A DNA stretch of 6,058 bases, taken from NCBI GenBank assembly GCA_031280455.1, contig JAITGR010000173.1, positions 1-6,058 on the forward strand, written 5' to 3'. Below, piece by piece: positions 1 through 5,283 of the stretch (position 1 is the stretch's first letter; each line of letters starts with the position of its first letter). This stretch comes from Spirochaetaceae bacterium. Lineage in GTDB: Bacteria > Spirochaetota > Spirochaetia > Treponematales > Breznakiellaceae. The notes under the pieces are model-generated. The model saw nothing but the letters and a program-made list of their open reading frames with translations, made no database searches and was not told where the DNA came from. The position numbers and the translations under genes are program-made.

Positions 1-73
1 CGACAAGACTTACGGCCACAAGCACGGCAGCAAATACCGCCGCGCGCCCACTACTTCTGTGTTTTCTTTTCAT
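1..73 (-). CDS. Exported protein, N-terminal fragment (signal peptide only)
   Basis: Read on the minus strand, an ATG at 73-71 opens a frame that runs uninterrupted to the window edge (24 codons). The translation begins MKRKHRSSGR, a basic n-region, followed by a hydrophobic stretch, AAVFAAVLVAVSLV. This is the start of a Sec signal peptide or membrane anchor, and no cleavage site or lipobox is reached before the edge. A strong Shine-Dalgarno GGAGG (85-81) sits 7 nt before the ATG, which fixes the start. The gene is divergent from the hydrolase gene at 361 and is driven by a promoter whose spacer is a 15-base homopolymer. The mature protein lies outside the window, so its function is unknown. 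Export is well supported; a surface location is only inferred from the promoter type. Confidence 0.75.
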   Translation of the reverse strand, partial: MKRKHRSSGRAAVFAAVLVAVSLV

Positions 74-80
74 ACTCTTT

Positions 81-85
81 CCTCC
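81..85 (-). promoter_or_regulatory. Ribosome binding site of the leftward exported-protein gene
   Basis: CCTCC on the plus strand reads GGAGG on the minus strand, 7 nt before the ATG at 73. This perfect Shine-Dalgarno site is the main reason to accept the short edge fragment as a real gene start. Confidence 0.75.
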
Positions 86-115
86 GTTAAATTTTGCCAC
101 AATCATGGCGTATCA

Positions 116-147
116 AGCATAGCGGGGGGGGGGGGGGGTAAAGTCAA
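116..147 (-). promoter_or_regulatory. Putative sigma70-type promoter with poly-C/G spacer, leftward gene
   Basis: On the minus strand, TTGACT (147-142, five of six matches to TTGACA) is followed by TTA, fifteen C, GC, and then TATGCT (121-116, four of six matches to TATAAT). The spacer is 20 nt (141-122), longer than the optimal 17, and 15 of its bases are the homopolymer. Transcription would start near 109-110, giving a 5' leader of about 36 nt before the ATG at 73. With the tract at this length the promoter should be weak. Contraction to 12 bases would give a 17-nt spacer. The elements are seen in the sequence; activity and switching are inferred. Confidence 0.55.
124..138. repeat. Homopolymeric G15 tract (candidate phase-variation repeat)
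   Basis: There are fifteen consecutive G on the plus strand (C15 on the minus strand) in an intergenic region, with no interruption. Tracts this long are prone to slipped-strand mispairing during replication. This one lies wholly within the spacer between the -35 and -10 of the leftward gene. A run of 15 G could also form a G-quadruplex on the plus strand. The exact length is uncertain, because homopolymers of this size are often miscounted in sequencing and vary within a population. Confidence 0.9.
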
Positions 148-232
148 GAGCCTTTGGTATATTTTAAATACTGAAAAGCGAGGGCGCCCTGGCGGCATCC
201 CCTGCCTGATTTGGTACGTGGGCCTGCGTCCC

Positions 233-250
233 TTCAAATTTGCGTTTGAA
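233..250. promoter_or_regulatory. Short inverted repeat upstream of the rightward promoter
   Basis: TTCAAA and TTTGAA form perfect 6-bp arms around TTTGCG, and CAAATTTG inside it is itself palindromic. The repeat ends 9 nt before the -35 at 259, where an activator or repressor site would be plausible. An AT-rich 6-bp dyad can also occur by chance, so this is a weak call. Confidence 0.25.
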
Positions 251-258
251 ACACGGAT

Positions 259-287
259 TTGACATTTTTTGCGTAACCATGTATACT
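259..287 (+). promoter_or_regulatory. Strong sigma70-type promoter of the hydrolase-carboxypeptidase operon
   Basis: TTGACA (259-264, perfect -35) and TATACT (282-287, five of six for -10) are separated by exactly 17 nt. Transcription should begin near 294, leaving a leader of about 67 nt before the GTG start at 361. No comparable promoter appears in the 21-nt gap before the next gene, so it probably drives both the hydrolase and the carboxypeptidase genes. The heptamer CATGTAT occurs at 278-284, overlapping the -10, and again at 301-307 inside the downstream dyad. Confidence 0.8.
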
Positions 288-297
288 CTACAATGCT

Positions 298-314
298 TTT
301 CATGTATCATGAAA
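298..314. promoter_or_regulatory. 17-bp perfect dyad just downstream of the transcription start (candidate operator)
   Basis: TTTCATG-TAT-CATGAAA has perfect 7-bp arms and a 3-nt centre. It occupies about +5 to +21 of the predicted transcript, a classic position for a repressor operator. As RNA it could instead form a small 5' hairpin that stabilises the message. The half-site sequence CATGTAT recurs over the -10 at 278-284, which fits a regulator contacting two sites. No regulator gene lies in the window, so the binding protein is unknown. Confidence 0.5.
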
Positions 315-360
315 GGTTCCGGCGGCTTTCGTTTAGGGGGCTTTTGGAAAAGGGTAAAAA

Positions 361-1800
361 GTGACAAAAAAAGATTTTCCGCGTATTCATTTTTACGACC
401 AGGATTTCGTTGACATTTACGATAAAACCTGGGCATGGATTTCGGATTTTTGGGATAAATCAAACGAAATAAAGACCATGGGCGGCCGGTTTTTCTCGTA
501 TCCGGGGGCCGCCGAACTGCGCCAGGAAGACGCCATTTATTCTTCGTTTTTTTTGGTGTATTCCAACCGGATTTTTCCCGCCAATACAACGCTGGATATT
601 TTCTACGGTAAGCAGGAAGCTAATGGCGCGATTCGCTGGGCGTATAACTTAAAAACCGGCGACCCCGTTGTCAGCGAGGACAACCCGCACGGCCTGGGGC
701 AGCCGCTTTTTGCCTGGGTCGAATACAATTTGTACCACAAAGCCGCCAACAAAAAGCGCATTAAAGAAGTTTTGCCGGTTCTTGACCGGTATACAACCTG
801 GATTGACGATAATTTTAAGGCCGAAAACGGCTTGTACCGCGTTCCTATCGCCGCGACCGGCATGGTAAACGCGCCGCGCGAGAAAGCCGCGTACCCCATC
901 GACTTTAACTGCATGATGGCGATAAACGCGCTGTATTTTTCCAAGCTGGCGGAAATTCTAAACGATAAAGACACGAGCTCGCGGTACAAACGGCAGTATT
1001 TTTCACTTAAAACACGCATAGAAAGTTTAATGTGGGACGCTGAAGACGGCTTTTACTACGATTTGGACGCGGACGAAAAACGGGTGCGCGTGCATACGCT
1101 CGCCGGTTACTGGCCGCTTTTGACGGAGATTCCCAACTACGACAAGGCTGAACGCATCATTGCCAAGCTGCAGGATGCCGAATACTTTGGTTCCGCGCAC
1201 CCCTTCCCGACGGTCGCCATACGCGAAAAAACATTTTGCGAAAATGGCGGGGAGTATCACGGCTCGGTTTTTCCGCACCTCAATTTTATTGTGCTGAAGG
1301 GACTGGAGCGGTATCAGCAATGGGCGCTCGCGCGTGAATGCGCTATCCGGCATTTGTACTTCATCCTCGACTCCATGAACATTGACGGCGCGCGCTCCAA
1401 GGGCGTGCTGTGGGAGGCGTATCTCCCCGGCAAGGAGGGGCCGGCGCTGCCGCTCTCCGCCGAAGAGGGCGAGGGCAGGCGGTTTCCCCGCCCGCAGTAT
1501 TTGGCATACGCGGCGTTGTCGACCATTTGCCTTATGGTAGAAAACATTGTCGGCCTTTTTATCTCGCTGCCGCGCAAAACGGTAGACTGGAATATCCCTA
1601 ATCTGGAAATTATGGGGGTGGAAAATCTCGCGCTCAAAAAGAATCTCATTACCATTCTTTCCAACAAGTCGGTGCGGGGCTGGGAAATTCACATGGAAAG
1701 CGAAAAATTATACTATTTTACGGTCAACATCCTTGGGGTAAAACGAAAAACGCTTCCCATTCCGTCGGGCAAGTGTTCTATGCAGATTGACAAATTATAG
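361..1800 (+). CDS. MGH1/trehalase-like six-hairpin glycoside hydrolase family protein (cytoplasmic)
   Basis: This 479-aa protein has no signal peptide. Start choice: the GTG is preceded by AGGG (351-354) at 6 nt, and an in-frame TAA at 355 excludes an earlier start. The sequence has the alternating helical pattern of an (alpha/alpha)6 toroid. It includes a trehalase/GH63-like segment 'HGLGQPLFAWVEYNLY' (110-125), helix 'VLPVLDRYTTWIDDNF' (138-152), the substrate-loop motif TGMVNAPR (166-173), 'YPIDFN' (178-183) and a C-terminal 'LWEAYLP' (350-356). By analogy with mannosylglycerate hydrolase and GH63 enzymes, E352 fits the general base. The usual general acid in the GMDNxPR-type motif appears to be V169 here, so activity on a sugar is uncertain. 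The substrate may be an intracellular alpha-glucoside or a compatible solute; this is inference. The gene is followed after 21 nt by a carboxypeptidase gene and is probably co-transcribed with it from the promoter at 259-287. Confidence 0.75.
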   Translation: MTKKDFPRIHFYDQDFVDIYDKTWAWISDFWDKSNEIKTMGGRFFSYPGAAELRQEDAIYSSFFLVYSNRIFPANTTLDIFYGKQEANGAIRWAYNLKTGDPVVSEDNPHGLGQPLFAWVEYNLYHKAANKKRIKEVLPVLDRYTTWIDDNFKAENGLYRVPIAATGMVNAPREKAAYPIDFNCMMAINALYFSKLAEILNDKDTSSRYKRQYFSLKTRIESLMWDAEDGFYYDLDADEKRVRVHTLAGYWPLLTEIPNYDKAERIIAKLQDAEYFGSAHPFPTVAIREKTFCENGGEYHGSVFPHLNFIVLKGLERYQQWALARECAIRHLYFILDSMNIDGARSKGVLWEAYLPGKEGPALPLSAEEGEGRRFPRPQYLAYAALSTICLMVENIVGLFISLPRKTVDWNIPNLEIMGVENLALKKNLITILSNKSVRGWEIHMESEKLYYFTVNILGVKRKTLPIPSGKCSMQIDKL

Positions 1801-1821
1801 CGCCGTGAGGGAGGGGTCGGT

Positions 1822-3075
1822 ATGAAAACCGCGCGTGTTGTCGTGCCGGCGAGTGTTGCGGGCGCGTTTTTTTGCGTTGTGCTGGGCTTATCGCCCGCGG
1901 TGTTTGCGGCGGCGGACTTCCCGTCTGGCCGCGATGATTTTCTGGCGCTTACCGCGCGCGCGGCGGTGCTGACGGACGCGGCATCAGGCGATGTTCTGTA
2001 CGCGAAAAATCCCGACGAGGTGATTGCGCCCGCCTCGCTTACCAAGCTGATGACCATCCACGTCGCGCAGCGGCTTGCCGCCGTGCAGGACGTTTCGCTG
2101 GACGCGCCGGTGCCGCTGCCGCCGGAAAGCTGGGCGGTAAACCAGCCGCCGCGCTCCAGCCTGATGTTTCTGGCGCAGGGGCAGATTGTGTCGCTGCGCG
2201 AGCTTTTTCTGGGGTTGGCCATTCCGTCGGGCAATGACGCGGCGGTGGCGGTCGCGCTGCGGTTCGCGCCGACAACCGGCCAGTTTGCCAGCCTTATGAA
2301 CAGCGAGGCGGCGCGGCTGGGCTTAACGCGGACGCGCTTTGTTGAGCCTTCGGGCATTAGCGAATACAACAGCACGACCGCGCGGGAATTCGCCGTTTTC
2401 TGCCGCGAATACATACGGGCGCATCGGGAAAATCTGCGCCTGTACCACACAGCGCCCGAATTTGCCTACCCCAAGGCGGAAAATGTCAGCAGCGCGCAAA
2501 AACGGCATCCGGGGACTATTGTTCAGGGGAATCACATTTCTATTCTTGCCAGGTACCCGGGCGCGGATGGGCTCAAAACCGGCTATATTGACGAAGCGGG
2601 CTACAACCTTGCCGCGACCGCCGAGCGCGATGGGACGCGGTTTATCGCGGTTATTCTGGGAGTTCCCGCCGAACTTGGTCTGCGCCGCGGCGACAGCGCC
2701 CGTACCGAAGACGCTGTTGCCCTGCTGGATTTCGGCTTTGCGAACTTCAAGACGGTGCGGCAGCCGCTCCCGCCGCTGCGCGAGGCGAAGGTGTGGAAGG
2801 GCAGGAAAAACCGTCTGCCGGTTATTCCCGCGCGGGAGCTGGTGTGGACTATTCCCGCCGGCCGCGGCGATGAGCTTTGGCTTGAAACGTGGTACGCCGG
2901 TAATCTTGTCGCGCCGCTTCCCGCCGGTGTTAAAGCCGGCGAGATTACGCTGGTGGACGGCGATGGCGCGCTTGCCTCCATCGACCTCCTTACGGCTGCG
3001 CCGGTGGAGCGTGCCGGTCTTTTGAAGCGCGCCCTCCACTCGGTGGCTATGGCTTTTCGCGGGATTTCGCGGTAG
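1822..3075 (+). CDS. dacA: Serine-type D-alanyl-D-alanine carboxypeptidase (peptidase S11, PBP5-like)
   Basis: This 417-aa penicillin-binding protein removes the terminal D-Ala from peptidoglycan pentapeptides in the periplasm and so limits cross-linking. A signal peptide covers about residues 1-29, with a likely cleavage in PAVFA|AADF. All three active-site motifs are intact: S72-L-T-K75 (nucleophile serine and lysine), S136-G-N138 and K252-T-G254. The region from about 305 to 395 fits the beta-rich PBP5 C-terminal domain. The last 20 or so residues (about 396-417, basic and amphipathic) resemble the membrane-anchoring helix of PBP5-type enzymes. The start is fixed by AGGGAGGGG (1808-1816) ending 5 nt before the ATG. 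The gene lies 21 nt downstream of the hydrolase gene with no terminator between, so it is probably in the same operon. The family assignment is firm; which dac paralogue it is cannot be told from sequence alone. Confidence 0.93.
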   Translation: MKTARVVVPASVAGAFFCVVLGLSPAVFAAADFPSGRDDFLALTARAAVLTDAASGDVLYAKNPDEVIAPASLTKLMTIHVAQRLAAVQDVSLDAPVPLPPESWAVNQPPRSSLMFLAQGQIVSLRELFLGLAIPSGNDAAVAVALRFAPTTGQFASLMNSEAARLGLTRTRFVEPSGISEYNSTTAREFAVFCREYIRAHRENLRLYHTAPEFAYPKAENVSSAQKRHPGTIVQGNHISILARYPGADGLKTGYIDEAGYNLAATAERDGTRFIAVILGVPAELGLRRGDSARTEDAVALLDFGFANFKTVRQPLPPLREAKVWKGRKNRLPVIPARELVWTIPAGRGDELWLETWYAGNLVAPLPAGVKAGEITLVDGDGALASIDLLTAAPVERAGLLKRALHSVAMAFRGISR

Positions 3076-3083
3076 TATTATTG

Positions 3084-3222
3084 CCCCAGGGAAACGATGA
3101 TTAAATGAGAAATGAGAAATGAGAATTGAAAAATTACGCGAACAATACGCCGTTATGCGCGCTCTTTCGTGGATTTTCCTTTATTCTCTTTCCTTTTTAA
3201 TTTAATCAGCGTTGCCCTAGGG
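3084..3222. repeat. Palindromic repeat unit A (about 139 bp, MITE-like)
   Basis: The two ends are inverted copies: 3084-3106 (CCCCAGGGAAACG then ATGATTAAAT) and the complement of 3200-3222 (CCCTAGGGCAACG then CTGATTAAAT) match at 20 of 23 positions. The left arm continues purine-rich (AATGAGA repeats) and the right arm continues pyrimidine-rich (3162-3200), so the whole unit could fold as a long imperfect hairpin. It encodes no protein of note and is more AT-rich than the flanking genes. A non-autonomous mobile or dispersed repeat is the likeliest identity. It may also act as a loose transcription barrier after the carboxypeptidase gene. Confidence 0.6.
3104..3124. repeat. Three tandem copies of AATGAGA
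   Basis: Three perfect head-to-tail copies of the heptamer AATGAGA occupy 3104-3110, 3111-3117 and 3118-3124, inside the left arm of repeat unit A. The copy number may vary between strains. No coding frame depends on it. Confidence 0.8.
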
Positions 3223-3337
3223 AACCACTGATTAAATCGGTTTTAAACCACAGAAAAACGCGAAAAAGACACAGAATTGCGGTCTCTTTCCGCGTGGTTT
3301 CCGTGCCTTCCGTGGTTTAATCAGTGTCGCCTTCAGG
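3215..3337. repeat. Palindromic repeat unit B (about 123 bp), sharing its left end with unit A
   Basis: The left terminus CCCTAGGGAACC-ACTGATTAAA (3215-3236) is inverted at 3316-3337, where TTTAATCAGT begins the right arm; 16 of 22 positions match. Inside, AAACCACAGAAAAACGCG (3245-3262) is mirrored by the complement of the GTGGTTTCCG / CCGTGGTTTAA stretch (3294-3320), with GCGG-N7-CCGC at the apex (3279-3293). Relative to the right arm, the left arm carries about 11 extra bases (TCGGTTTTAAA, 3237-3247). Units A and B overlap over CCCTAGGG. The 36 bp at 3201-3236 therefore form a palindrome of their own (15 of 18 pairs). The right end lies about 22 nt before the cvpA start. Confidence 0.6.
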
Positions 3338-3359
3338 ATGCGTGTGGCCGTGCTTGTAT

Positions 3360-3875
3360 ATGAATTTTACAACGTTGGATTTTATTCTGATTATAGTTAT
3401 TCTCATTTTTACTGTCCGCGCGGGGCTGCGCGGTTTTGTTATGGAAGCGGGCGGGCTGGCGGCCTGGTCGCTCGGTATTATCACGGCGGTTTCGTTTTAC
3501 AGTCAGGGGGGCGCGTTTATCCGCTCCAAAATGCTTGCCGATACGCCGTTTCTGGCCGAAGCGCTGGCGGCGGTCGCGCTTTTTGGCATTGTGTTTATCG
3601 GCGTAAAAGTGCTGGGCGCTATGCTGGACGAAATTATCGAACGGCTTAACCTGGGGATTTTGAACAACGCGCTGGGGGTGCTGTTTGGCTTGTTTGAAGG
3701 CGTCCTTGTTTCGGCGCTCGTTATTTTTATGGTATCCCATCAACCGCTTTTCGACAAAACGGTGGTTCTGAATGGCAGTTTTTTTGCCGGTCTGCTGGGC
3801 GGCAAGGTAGAAGCGGCGGCAAACCTTGTCGGCATGCTTGCCGGCAGGCCGCGCCAGGGGGCAGGGCGTGTTTGA
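3360..3875 (+). CDS. cvpA: CvpA-family inner-membrane protein
   Basis: This 171-aa integral membrane protein has four predicted transmembrane helices at about 7-19, 28-46, 66-85 and 101-126. They carry the family pattern D7 in helix 1, the R-G-L/R-G turn after it (20-25), and the NNALGVLFGLFEG segment (102-114) at helix 4. CvpA proteins were named for a role in colicin V production and are linked to envelope homeostasis; the mechanism is unsettled. The ATG at 3360 is chosen because the protein then starts directly with the hydrophobic helix (MNFTTLDFIL), as in the family. An in-frame GTG at 3324 would add 12 non-conserved residues encoded within repeat unit B. Neither start has a convincing Shine-Dalgarno site, which is odd. 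The 3' end overlaps the next gene by 8 nt. Confidence 0.85.
   Translation: MNFTTLDFILIIVILIFTVRAGLRGFVMEAGGLAAWSLGIITAVSFYSQGGAFIRSKMLADTPFLAEALAAVALFGIVFIGVKVLGAMLDEIIERLNLGILNNALGVLFGLFEGVLVSALVIFMVSHQPLFDKTVVLNGSFFAGLLGGKVEAAANLVGMLAGRPRQGAGRV
3856..3861 (+). promoter_or_regulatory. Ribosome binding site deciding the delta-prime start
   Basis: AGGGGG lies within the end of cvpA, 6 nt before a GTG at 3868. The protein from that GTG starts MFENIIQQ, as delta-prime subunits usually do. An upstream in-frame ATG at 3826 would add 14 unconserved residues (MSACLPAGRARGQG) and has no such site. Confidence 0.65.
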
Positions 3876-5283
3876 AAACATCATTCAGCAGAGCGCCGCC
3901 GGTATTCTTGCCGCGGATATACAAAACGGCGTGTTCCCGCCGTCGGCGCTGTTTTGCGGCCCGCCGGCCAGCGGCAAAGCGACCGCCGCGATAGAGACGG
4001 CGCGGGTCATTTCCTGCGCAAAAACAGCGGCGTGGACTTGTACCTGCCCCTCCTGCGCCGCGCACAAAGAGTTATGTTCGCGGGATGTGCTGATTATCGG
4101 GCCGCGGCCGTTTAGCGCGGAAATTCTGGCCTGCGCGGAAGCTTTTCTGCGCGATTACAAAACGCCGTCCGCCAAAACGCTTTTTTTGCGCTCTATTCGC
4201 AAACTGCTGCTGCGCTTTTCCCCGATTGTCCGCGAGGGCGACAATGACGCTTCAAAATACAACACCGTGCTGGAGTCGCTGACTGATATTCTTGACCAGT
4301 TTAACGCCGTGTACGCCGCCATACAGCGCGACGACGAAGAAGACGGCGGCGATGATGATGAAGCGGACGAGGTCTGCGCCGCGCCGCCTGCCGCGTTAAA
4401 GAAAATAACTGACCGCGCTGTTGCCGAAGCGCTCAAACTGGAAGCGGCGGGTATTAGCGACGTTATCCCCGCCGCGCACATACGCCGCCTTTCGTACTGG
4501 CTGCGCCTGGCTCCGGAGGGCGCGCGCAAAACGGTCATAATCGAAAACGCGGACAGAATGAAAGACGAGGCGCGTAATTCGCTGCTTAAAACCATCGAAG
4601 AGCCGCCGCCGCACGCCCAGATTATTTTGTGCAGCGCCCGTCCGCGCGCGCTTTTGCCGACTATTTTATCGCGGCTGCGCCCGTACAGCTTTACCCGCCG
4701 GACGGCGGACGCGGAGGCCGACATTATCCGGCGTGTGTTCCGCGACAGTGCCGCGGCGCAGGCGGCAACAGCCGCGCAGAATAGCTGCCGTATTTCGGCG
4801 TATTTAGACAGCTTTTTGCCGGTACCCAAAGAAAAACTGCGCCCGCTTGCCGCCTGGTTTTTAACCGCGCTCGCCTTCCAGGCGGCCCGCGCACATCAAC
4901 GCGCTGGTATTGACGGCGAGGGCGGCGGGGGCATACCTGCCGAACTGCGCGCGATTGGGACCGCGTGCGCCGCCTGCGCCGCCGAATTTGACGGCGGGGG
5001 CGAAAGCCGGGAATGGGCGTTTGTCTGTACAGAAATCGCGCGGGCGGCCGGCGGCTTTAAAACACGCAGTCTTTTTTCGGACTTTGTTGAAGCGCTGACA
5101 ACGCTGGTAAGCGCGGCGCTTAAAACCTCGCCTGTCCGCCCCAGGTACGCCCGCGCCATTTACGAGGCTATGCGCCGGCGCTGCGCCTACGCGGTAACCG
5201 CGGTAACGGTGTTTAACCAGAGCGCGCCGCTTGTGCTGGAAAAGCTGTTTTTGGATATGCAGTCCGATATGGAAGCGCTGTGA
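3868..5283 (+). CDS. holB: DNA polymerase III delta-prime-like clamp-loader subunit with a long insertion
   Basis: This is a 471-aa AAA+ protein of the clamp loader that opens the sliding clamp and places it on primed DNA. From the GTG at 3868 the order is: MFENII start; Walker A G31-PPASGKAT with K37; a cysteine cluster C50, C58, C60, C63 (zinc module, here with a CxC pair instead of the usual CxxC); Walker B-like KTVIIENADRM (221-231); the LLKTIEEPP helix (239-247); and sensor/arginine-finger T265-ILSR269, where the usual SRC reads SRL. Between the 'RDVLIIGP' strand (72-79) and 'IRRL' (205-208) lies about 120 residues where ordinary delta-prime has roughly 15-20. The insertion includes a basic RSIRKLLLRF helix (108-117) and an acidic stretch DDEEDGGDDDEADE (155-168). 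The helical collar occupies about 320-471. DnaX is the main alternative, but the size and C-terminus favour delta-prime. Translation is probably coupled to cvpA (8-nt overlap). Confidence 0.82.
   Translation: MFENIIQQSAAGILAADIQNGVFPPSALFCGPPASGKATAAIETARVISCAKTAAWTCTCPSCAAHKELCSRDVLIIGPRPFSAEILACAEAFLRDYKTPSAKTLFLRSIRKLLLRFSPIVREGDNDASKYNTVLESLTDILDQFNAVYAAIQRDDEEDGGDDDEADEVCAAPPAALKKITDRAVAEALKLEAAGISDVIPAAHIRRLSYWLRLAPEGARKTVIIENADRMKDEARNSLLKTIEEPPPHAQIILCSARPRALLPTILSRLRPYSFTRRTADAEADIIRRVFRDSAAAQAATAAQNSCRISAYLDSFLPVPKEKLRPLAAWFLTALAFQAARAHQRAGIDGEGGGGIPAELRAIGTACAACAAEFDGGGESREWAFVCTEIARAAGGFKTRSLFSDFVEALTTLVSAALKTSPVRPRYARAIYEAMRRRCAYAVTAVTVFNQSAPLVLEKLFLDMQSDMEAL

Noticed and set aside
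181..190. AGGGCGCCCT, a perfect 10-bp palindrome in the intergenic region
   Set aside because: It is GC-rich, isolated, and not positioned at either promoter. A chance occurrence is likely, and it has no T-run to be a terminator.
59..303. Short open frames on both strands across the divergent intergenic region (67 aa plus, 66 aa minus)
   Set aside because: They run through the G15 tract and the promoter elements, giving poly-Gly or poly-Pro; they have no ribosome site and no protein-like composition.
2323..3039. Long minus- and plus-frame open frames overlapping the carboxypeptidase gene (238 aa and 228 aa)
   Set aside because: They are shadows caused by high GC at third codon positions. 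They are rich in Arg, Pro and Ala with no domains, while the main frame has all catalytic motifs.
3130..3165. Possible intrinsic terminator after the carboxypeptidase gene (ACGCG...GCGCGC stretch)
   Set aside because: The stem is short and interrupted, and is not followed by a run of T; it is better explained as the centre of repeat unit A.
3294..3321. TTTAAT (3316-3321) as a -10 for the cvpA operon
   Set aside because: It is a five-of-six match, but no acceptable -35 lies 16-18 nt upstream (the region reads GTGGTT-like), and the hexamer is simply part of the repeat terminus.
3084..3337. CRISPR array or insertion sequence with its own transposase
   Set aside because: The repeats alternate in orientation and have unequal spacers, unlike CRISPR. 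No transposase frame lies within or beside them.
3338..3649. 103-aa plus-frame starting at the ATG at 3338, preceded by AGG
   Set aside because: It overlaps cvpA in another frame, has no recognisable features and lacks the transmembrane pattern. The nearby AGG is too close to act as its ribosome site.
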